This document shows, in pieces, positions 58,241-64,000 of a stretch of 64,000 nt of DNA (position 1 is the stretch's first letter; every line of letters begins with the position of its first letter). A model generated the notes under the pieces. It had not been told where the DNA came from. It was given only the letters and a program-made list of their open reading frames with translations, and searched no databases. The DNA comes from Hydra vulgaris (taxonomy: Eukaryota > Cnidaria > Hydrozoa > Anthoathecata > Hydridae), in the NCBI RefSeq assembly GCF_038396675.1, contig NC_088924.1:40017501-40081500 (forward strand). Reading direction: 5' to 3'. The translations under genes were made by a program, and so were the position numbers.

Positions 58241-60640
58241 TGATAATCCTGATGTTTCTGGTAATTATCCTGATCACTGCCGTTGGGTCAATATTTGAAT
58301 TGTTAAACATCTGCTGTTCCATATTTCACTCATGATGGTTTGAGTGACTGTCAACAGCAGCTGCGAGGTAGGGTTTTTCTCCGATAAATTCGCAGTCTCA
58401 ATCGAGAATATGGAATTTATTGGAGAAAAGTTGTTTTGGGATATCAAGGAGTTATATACATGTTTAAAGTATTTCCATATTGTAACAGTAGGAGGACAGT
58501 AGGCAAAGATGTGCAGATTGTCCTCAATTTTACCGCAAGTTTTACATTTGTTGTTTTTAACGATCTGTTGCCTTGTGCTTTTGGCAAGCAAGGCAGCAGA
58601 AGGTAAGCTATTATGGAGAAATCGAAAGAGGATGTTTTGCGTCGGTTCGTATGCGTGGGAGGTAAAATTTCTTTTCCAAATCTGGGTCCACGGCATTGTT
58701 GTTTTTGTTGAACTGTTCCAGAAAAGTTCTGCTGGCACTACTGTCTTTTTGTTTTTTGCCACTTCTAAGTAAAAATTGTTTGTTGCTTTTAGGGGGATGT
58801 CAAAAAGGGACCCGTTTTTGCCTAATATTTCTATTGTTGTTTTGTAGTACTGAGACGTTTTATTGTCCCAGTGTTTTGGAAAATTGCTCTGCTTTAAAAA
58901 GTTCCAGCTTTGGTTTTGGTTCGTAAATTTTATAAGTGAACTCGCCAACCAATACTTTGAAAAGTAGTAAGTGTCGTGAGCTTTGTCCTCTTCGCATTCT
59001 TTCAGTTGAAAGAGTGTTTTGAGGCGAAGTGCAAGACTTTGCTCCTTCGGTGATAAAATTCTGAGACCCCCGCTTTTGACGGGTGTCTCGCTTTTGACCG
59101 GATTGAAATTGGTCTTTTGCCACAGATTTTCGAAAATGGCTCTATGCAAACGTTCTATTGCCCATTCGGGAACGGGCAGCACGTTTGCCAGAAACCACAC
59201 TTTTGACATTGCTAACGTATTTATCAACATAGTCTTTCCCCTTAGTGACAAAGTACGTAGTCCCAAAAACTTGAGTTTTTTCTCTATTTTGTTTAGAGTT
59301 ACTAACCAGTTGAAATTGGTAGTATCGCTCAGTCTGGTGTAAAAAGTAACACCTAATATTTTGAAAACGGTGTTGTTGTTCCACTCTATGTCGTCCAATT
59401 CCGGGTACATTTTAGGATCAAAACCCCCAAGAGCGAGACCCTTGGTTTTTAAGGCGTTGATCACTGAACCACTTGCTTTTTCAAACAGTTTTATTTTTTC
59501 GAAAAAAAAGTGGACTGATTTTACGTCCCTGATAAAAAAATTCGAATCGTCTGCGTACTGCTGTATTTTGAGGGGTTTAGGTGTACCTGGTAACGGGAAA
59601 CCCTCTATTCCGCTGTCCGCTCTGATCACCAAAGCGAGAGCTTCGGCAACAAAAACGTACAGCAAGAGAGAGAGGGGGTCACCCTGTCTAACTCCTCTTT
59701 CCGTAGGAAAGGAGGCTGACAGGAAACCGCAATTCAGAACAGATGCCGAAACTTTTGAATATAAGGTGTTGACAAAAGATACAAAAGTTTCTCCGAGATT
59801 GAATTTTCGGAGAATCTGAAGCAGAAACGCACGATCGACTTTATCAACGCCTTTTCTTGATCTATTGACAAAATGAAACTAGGTAGATTTTTAAATTGCG
59901 CGTAATCGATAGGATCACGGACTAGATGTAAATTTGAGAATATTGTTCTACCTGGGATTCCGGAAGTTTGATTTGGTTCTATAATTTTCCCCATTACTTT
60001 TGCAAGTCGTAGTCCCAGCGCTTTTGTGATTATTTTGAAATCAGCGCCGATTAAGGATATGGGCCTCTAGTTTTTGCATTCGGTAAGATCTCCTTGTTTA
60101 GGAATCAGTGAAATAATTGATTTTTTCATAGAGTGGCTAGTGTTTTTTTCTACGAAAAGTATTTCGTAGGCAAGTTCCTCAAAATCTTTTTCTAAAGTGT
60201 GCCAAAAGGTTTTATAAAATTCAGCTGGAAGTCCGTCATAGCCCGGAGATTTTCCGTTTTCAAATTTAAAAAGGGCTTCTTTCAGTTCCACGCCGGTTAG
60301 GCGGATGTTTAAAAATTGATTTTCATCATCACTTAAACGTTTAGTGATGTGTGACAAGACATATTTTTGGCTGTCTTTGCATAAACAAGTTTTGATGTAA
60401 ATGTTTTTATAATATAAAACAATGGAGTTTAGTATTTCACCAGGTTCACTCGTCAATGTGCCGTCATTCTTGCGAATTTCGGTAATTAACTTATTCCGCT
60501 GTTGTGTTTTTTCCAAATTAAACAAAAATTTTGAAAGTTTATCTCCTTCTTCAATTAGATTTTGTAATAACACAAATACTGTAAAAAAATTAAGATATAA
60601 GAGAATAGGCTTTAATAATTTATTAAAACTGCTTTGATGA
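58240..60640 (-). mobile_element. LINE (L1/Tx1-like YADD type), 5'-truncated
   Basis: Minus strand. RT plus C-terminal domain from about 60625 to the stop at 58274, then a short 3' region. Less AT-rich than its flanks, and the C-terminal 463 codons are fully open, so it is among the younger copies. Endonuclease and ORF1 are absent. Confidence 0.88.
58274..60573 (-). pseudogene. LINE reverse transcriptase, nearly complete
   Basis: From 60573: EEGDKLSKFLFNLEKTQQRN, FENGKSPGYDGLPAEFYKTF, SMKKSIISLIPKQGDLTECK, then TAG where NWRPISLIGADFK is expected (TGG to TAG at 60067). Next NQTSGIPGRTIFSNLHLVRD and SIDQEKAL (block A), then a frame change near 59850 and KVDRAFLLQILRKFNLGETF. An open frame at 59665-58274 follows: RGVRQGDPLSLLLYVFVAEA (block B), IQQYADDSNFFIRD (catalytic YADD), LSLRGKTMLINTLAMSKVWF, NLWQKTNFNPVKSETPVKSG and a C-terminal CKTCGKIEDNLHIFAYC zinc motif. 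Only two lesions were found. Confidence 0.88.
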
Positions 60641-61021
60641 AAATTTAATTATAACGCAATGACGACAAGTGTCGAAATTTCATATGCATTTTTACTTGTG
60701 GGTTTATAAAAACTTAAAAAGGCAAAAACTTGACGAACAAAATTAAAACAAAAGGTAAGGGGTCGTCCATAAAGTACGTACGCTCATAGGGGGGAGGGGG
60801 GAGGTCTTCAAAAAGCGTACGAAAGCGTATGGGAGGGGGGGGGGGGGGAGGGTTCAATTTAAAAGTACGTACTTCGATTTTCTAATTTATCACAATTAAC
60901 CAGCTAATCAATAGAAAAGTTAAATTCTGACTAAAGATTCTAGTTTGCCAACATAAAAAGATGTATGGTATATGGAGTAGAGGGTATAGTTTTCCTTTAT
61001 GCACACACATGTATAGGCGCC

Positions 61022-61492
61022 CTCAGAATTTTTTGATGTTCCAGATAGGACACTTTCACACATCGTGCAAACTCATAACTTAAGTTTGTTTATACCTATG
61101 CCAAATGAGGAGGCTTTGCAAAATATCGGGATGGCGGAGGCCTGTGAATAAAAAGCCTTAAAATGCTTACCCTCCCGACCCCCAAAATAAGAGGGATGTA
61201 AATTTTGCATGGTCATAACTTTTTTGTAATTTACAATATTTTTCTACAAAAATTAAAATCTGTCGATAAATTTAAATTTAGTTTTAGATGTTAAAGTTAA
61301 AAATTTTGCTACATATTTCCCTCACGTTTGGGCAGGGAAGGGGGGAGGCAAACGCTTTAGGGCTTATTATTCATAGGCCCCCGCCGCCTCCGCCATCCAA
61401 ATTTTTTGCAAGGCCACCTCATTTGGCATATTAACAAACTTAAGTTTGCACGATGTGGGAAAGTCTTCTATCTGGAACATCAAAAAATCCTG
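61022..61492. mobile_element. Foldback MITE nested in the TAA-flanked element
   Basis: Left arm 61022-61155 (CTCAGAATTTTTTGATGTTC ... ATGGCGGAGGCCTGTGAAT) and right arm 61359-61492, its inverse with scattered changes. The centre holds GTAAATTTTGCATGGTCATA. A diverged relative is at 25955-26235. Confidence 0.85.
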
Positions 61493-61842
61493 AGTGGACC
61501 CATGCACACATGCCACCCCTTATATACTGGCCCTGAGTAAGACCTGAGGGCCGTAATTGATGCGACGGAGTCACCCCCAAAAAAACGTGTCAATGGCGTC
61601 TCAAAATCTTCCAAATTTGACCGCTAGGTTTTGCTAAAATAAAAAGCTTCTTTAATTAGCAAAAGGGCACAAAATTTGCTGTTGCCCCCTCCCACTGGGT
61701 TTTACCCTTTGTTTTCAATATTACTGATCTCACCTTAGATTCATTTTTTACTTACTAAAGAGGGGTGCCTGAAAAAAACGTCCACCTTAAGTATAGTTTA
61801 TTTACATTTGATTCGTTATTAAAACAAAAAAAAGTTTGACAT

Positions 61843-61916
61843 GGATTTCACCAGGAATCGGACCTGGACCTCCGATGACTATTGCCGCCGCATTAACCTC
61901 TCGCCCAAATACGCAC
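61843..61916 (-). other. tRNA-like sequence (SINE head or tRNA pseudogene)
   Basis: On the minus strand: GGGCGAGAGGTTAATGCGGC (A-box-like), about 25 bases, then GGTCCGATTCCTGGTG (B box, fits GGTTCGATTCC). The acceptor stem pairs poorly, so it is unlikely to be an active tRNA gene. No SINE body or A-tail could be delimited. Confidence 0.5.
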
Positions 61917-62242
61917 TTATCTTAACTAAATTTTAAATTTATTTAAATTATTATTTGCATATATACTTAAAGACATTTTTAAAATGCGCAAACAAAGAGC
62001 TTTGGGGTCGTATAAAGTATCTAAGGTACCCTCCTTCTTTTTTTTTTTTAATTAAACTTTTTTATTAGGGAAAAAAAAATAAAAGAGGGATGGGGGGGGG
62101 ATATTTGAGGGGGGGGGGTATTTGTGAAACGTACGTACTTTTAAGGGGGGGTGGGGACATAAAAGTACGCATGGCAACAGGAGGGAGGGGGGGGGTCAAA
62201 TTTCAAAATTTTTGGCGTACGTACTTTATGGACGACCCCTAA

Positions 62243-62473
62243 TGCAACTAAGATTACAATAATTTTTATAATTTTTTAATTTACTCATTTAATATGGTTT
62301 AAAACCTAAGGAATTCTATAAAAAGATTTCTAAGAGTAATTACTTCAGTTCAAAATCTAATAAAAACCCATTAATTAACGAAAAAATATCGAGACAATTT
62401 ATTTTCTTAACAAGTTTTGTTACGTACGCGTATAACTACAAAGATATGTCTATATTAAAAAGCTTATGAGACA
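62243..62473. other. Non-coding AT-rich stretch
   Basis: Nothing recognised. Confidence 0.5.
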
Positions 62474-62477
62474 AAAT

Positions 62478-62712
62478 TGGCATACCAATATTTGCCAGTA
62501 TGAGAATGCCAATAGAACTCCAATATTGGCATTCTAATATTGGGCAAACAATATAGAAGCAATACTAGCATGCATTTACTTTCCAATATTGGTATGTCAA
62601 TATTGGCGCAATATTTTTACCATTATTAGCGCAATATTGTATATCTTGCGATATTGGCCAAGATACCCAATATTGCACCATTATTGCACCAATATATCTT
62701 GCTACTAGGGAA
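62478..62712. mobile_element. Palindromic-word element, CCAATATTGG type
   Basis: About ten copies of (C)CAATATTGG(C) or half-words in both orientations, mixed with GCAATATTG and ATTGCACC. The right end GCTACTAGGGA resembles an inverted CCCAGTAG. The left end is unclear. Confidence 0.7.
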
Positions 62713-63270
62713 GGGTCAGAAATATTTAGATTTTCTAGATTTACAATTATACTGTGAACAACTCTCTCAAAGTAGCCCCCAAATGTAGTCCCACATCATG
62801 TTTTCGTTATACTGTTCTTGGTAATGACGTTTAAAGTCCAATATATATACTTTTTTATATAGTTTAACAATAAAATATAATTTCAACGAAAATATCCCTA
62901 ATTTAATATTACGAAAGAAAATGTAAATATATCGCATAACGTTTAAAATTTATAGTTTATCAAAGAACAAGATTTAGGAATTGTTTTGTAAAATAAAAGA
63001 AACAAAATTTAATAGAATACTAAAATGACAAAAATAACATTTAAGAATTGGTTTGAAAAATGAGAAGATATAATTTTATATAAAACACATTTTATTGTTA
63101 GACCAATTTATAGTTCAACTTATTTAATTAAGTTTATAACTTTTATTGCCAATTAAGTAAGAGCAAATAAACAGCAAAAAATAAAAGTAAAAGATTAATA
63201 AATAACGCAAAAATAAATTTTTTAAAAAGAGGATTATCATTTAAAATAATAAAAATATATGTACATAAAT
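62713..63270. other. Non-coding AT-rich stretch
   Basis: Nothing recognised. Confidence 0.5.
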
Positions 63271-63271
63271 A

Positions 63272-63402
63272 TCCCAGTAGGCACGCAACGTTTTATTCAC
63301 GTTTTAATCACGTGTATTTTAGGTGACTTCGTCCAGGTTACTATTTTACGTGAAAGTTACGTGAAAGTTACGTGCCAAAATAACGCGTCTAACGGAACTT
63401 TT
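63272..63402. mobile_element. Word element, TCACGTGA / TTACGTGAA type
   Basis: Starts CCCAGTAGGCACGCAACGTT and repeats CACGTTTTAATCACGTG and GTGAAAGTTACGTGAAAGTTACGTG. It shares a core of about 50 bp (TATTTTAGGTGACYTCGTCC / AGGTTAC) with the sequence at 63932-64000. Confidence 0.7.
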
Positions 63403-63930
63403 TTTATTCTTAATAAAAACCTGTGATAAGAAATATAAAATTATATTTTTTATTATATTATTTATTTTTTTATAGTATAGTTTTTGTATTCATTATATTA
63501 ATTATAATTATTTTACTTTTATGATGATATAATTAATTTTGATTGTAGTTTAATCATAACTAAAAAAAAAAAAATTGGTCTATATAATATCTTATAACGC
63601 AATGCATTTAAAACAAAACTAAATAGTCCATTATATTTTGAGTTGTAATATCTAATATCCGAATTACATCAAATTAAGTTAAATAAAATTTTTTTCTACT
63701 TTGTGATATAATATTTTACACTGGCGAATTTGTCCACTTTGCTTACTTAACTTAGTACAAAATAAATTATGTTATAACGAATTTAATATCAAATTAAGTA
63801 AGCTACATGGACAAATTATAAGTTCTAGCAGAACTTTATTATTTTATTATTATTTAAGTTTTTATTTGTTTCTTTTTAGCTAAATTATTCATTAGATAAA
63901 GTTTAATGCATGCTCTTACCCGGTTTCCTT
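63403..63930. other. Non-coding AT-rich stretch between two related word elements
   Basis: An imperfect inverted pair (TTTGTCCACTTTGCTTACTTAA near 63729 and TTAAGTAAGCTACATGGACAAA near 63795). No gene. Confidence 0.5.
63729..63817. repeat. Imperfect inverted repeat of about 22 bp
   Basis: TTTGTCCACTTTGCTTACTT pairs with AAGTAAGCTACATGGACAAA, a possible end pair of a very small MITE of about 90 bp. Confidence 0.65.
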
Positions 63931-63931
63931 C

Positions 63932-64000
63932 TTCACGTTTCAATCATGTATATTTTAGGTGACCTCGTCCAGGTTACAATTTTACTTGATTCAAGCATGA
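63932..64000. mobile_element. Second copy of the ACGTG-word element, cut by the window end
   Basis: CACGTTTCAATCATGTATATTTTAGGTGACCTCG and following bases match 63300-63355, preceded by TACCCGGTTTCC in place of CCCAGTAGGCA. Confidence 0.7.

Larger units (their letters stand above)
60759..62239. mobile_element. Harbinger-like non-autonomous element, TAA target duplication
   Basis: GGGGTCGTCCATAAAGTACG / TACGC at the left is an exact inverse of the right end. TAA flanks both sides (60756-60758, 62240-62242). Subterminal G-runs (GGGGGGAGGGGGGAGG and similar) occur on both sides in the same orientation. No transposase remains. A smaller foldback element and a tRNA-like segment are nested inside. 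Confidence 0.88.

Overview
This window looks like cnidarian DNA, most likely from a Hydra-type genome. I infer this from the very AT-rich background, the long (TA)n and (GA)n runs, the dense mix of decayed DNA transposons and LINE, Penelope and SINE copies, and a compact selenoprotein gene with short introns. No organism-specific marker proves it. Only one gene looks like an ordinary, intact host gene: a secreted selenocysteine glutathione peroxidase on the minus strand (about 5526 to 3574). It has four exons. The in-frame TGA sits exactly at the catalytic position, the intron just after it needs a GC-AG splice pair, and a well-formed SECIS candidate lies at 3650-3724 in the 3' UTR, followed by an AATAAA.

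Layout. 1-3570: no gene, two TA microsatellites. 3574-5526: glutathione peroxidase. 5.8-7.8 kb: a MITE in TA repeats, an element built from CCCATATGGG-type palindromic words, and a (GA)n tract of about 525 bp. 8100-11544: a complete but mutated P-element-like THAP transposon with matching terminal repeats and an 8-bp target duplication. 11.7-16.7 kb: two inverted arms of about 880 bp enclosing TA repeats, a 42-bp minisatellite and a 5'-truncated LINE. 16.8-28 kb: gene-free, with word elements, an interstitial telomere patch and a perfect 30+30 palindrome. 28-34 kb: nested pogo-like, Tc1 (DD34E) and LINE copies. 34540-39019: a large, GC-richer, intronless gene (about 1,500 codons, one frameshift) encoding zinc-binding modules, a PIN/FEN1-like region and a CXC domain. 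I read it as a repetitive transposon-like gene of unknown function. 40.4-43.6 kb: Penelope-like RT split by a MITE, then a CR1 fragment. 43.9-46.7 kb: a Mutator-like transposase pseudogene with a nearly complete DD37E mariner downstream of it. 47.2-64 kb: a SINE, a 500-bp TA tract, several LINE copies (one CR1 with an inverted RT half and a 9-bp-TSD MITE), a TAA-flanked foldback element, a tRNA-like sequence and more word elements.

Apart from the peroxidase, the content is mobile DNA. The most unusual recurring signal is a set of short elements with similar ends (often CCCAGT plus an A run) whose bodies are arrays of one short palindromic word that differs from element to element. A second recurring signal is a series of perfect short inverted repeats with tiny loops, several of which interrupt older repeat sequence and look like snap-back (templated) insertions.
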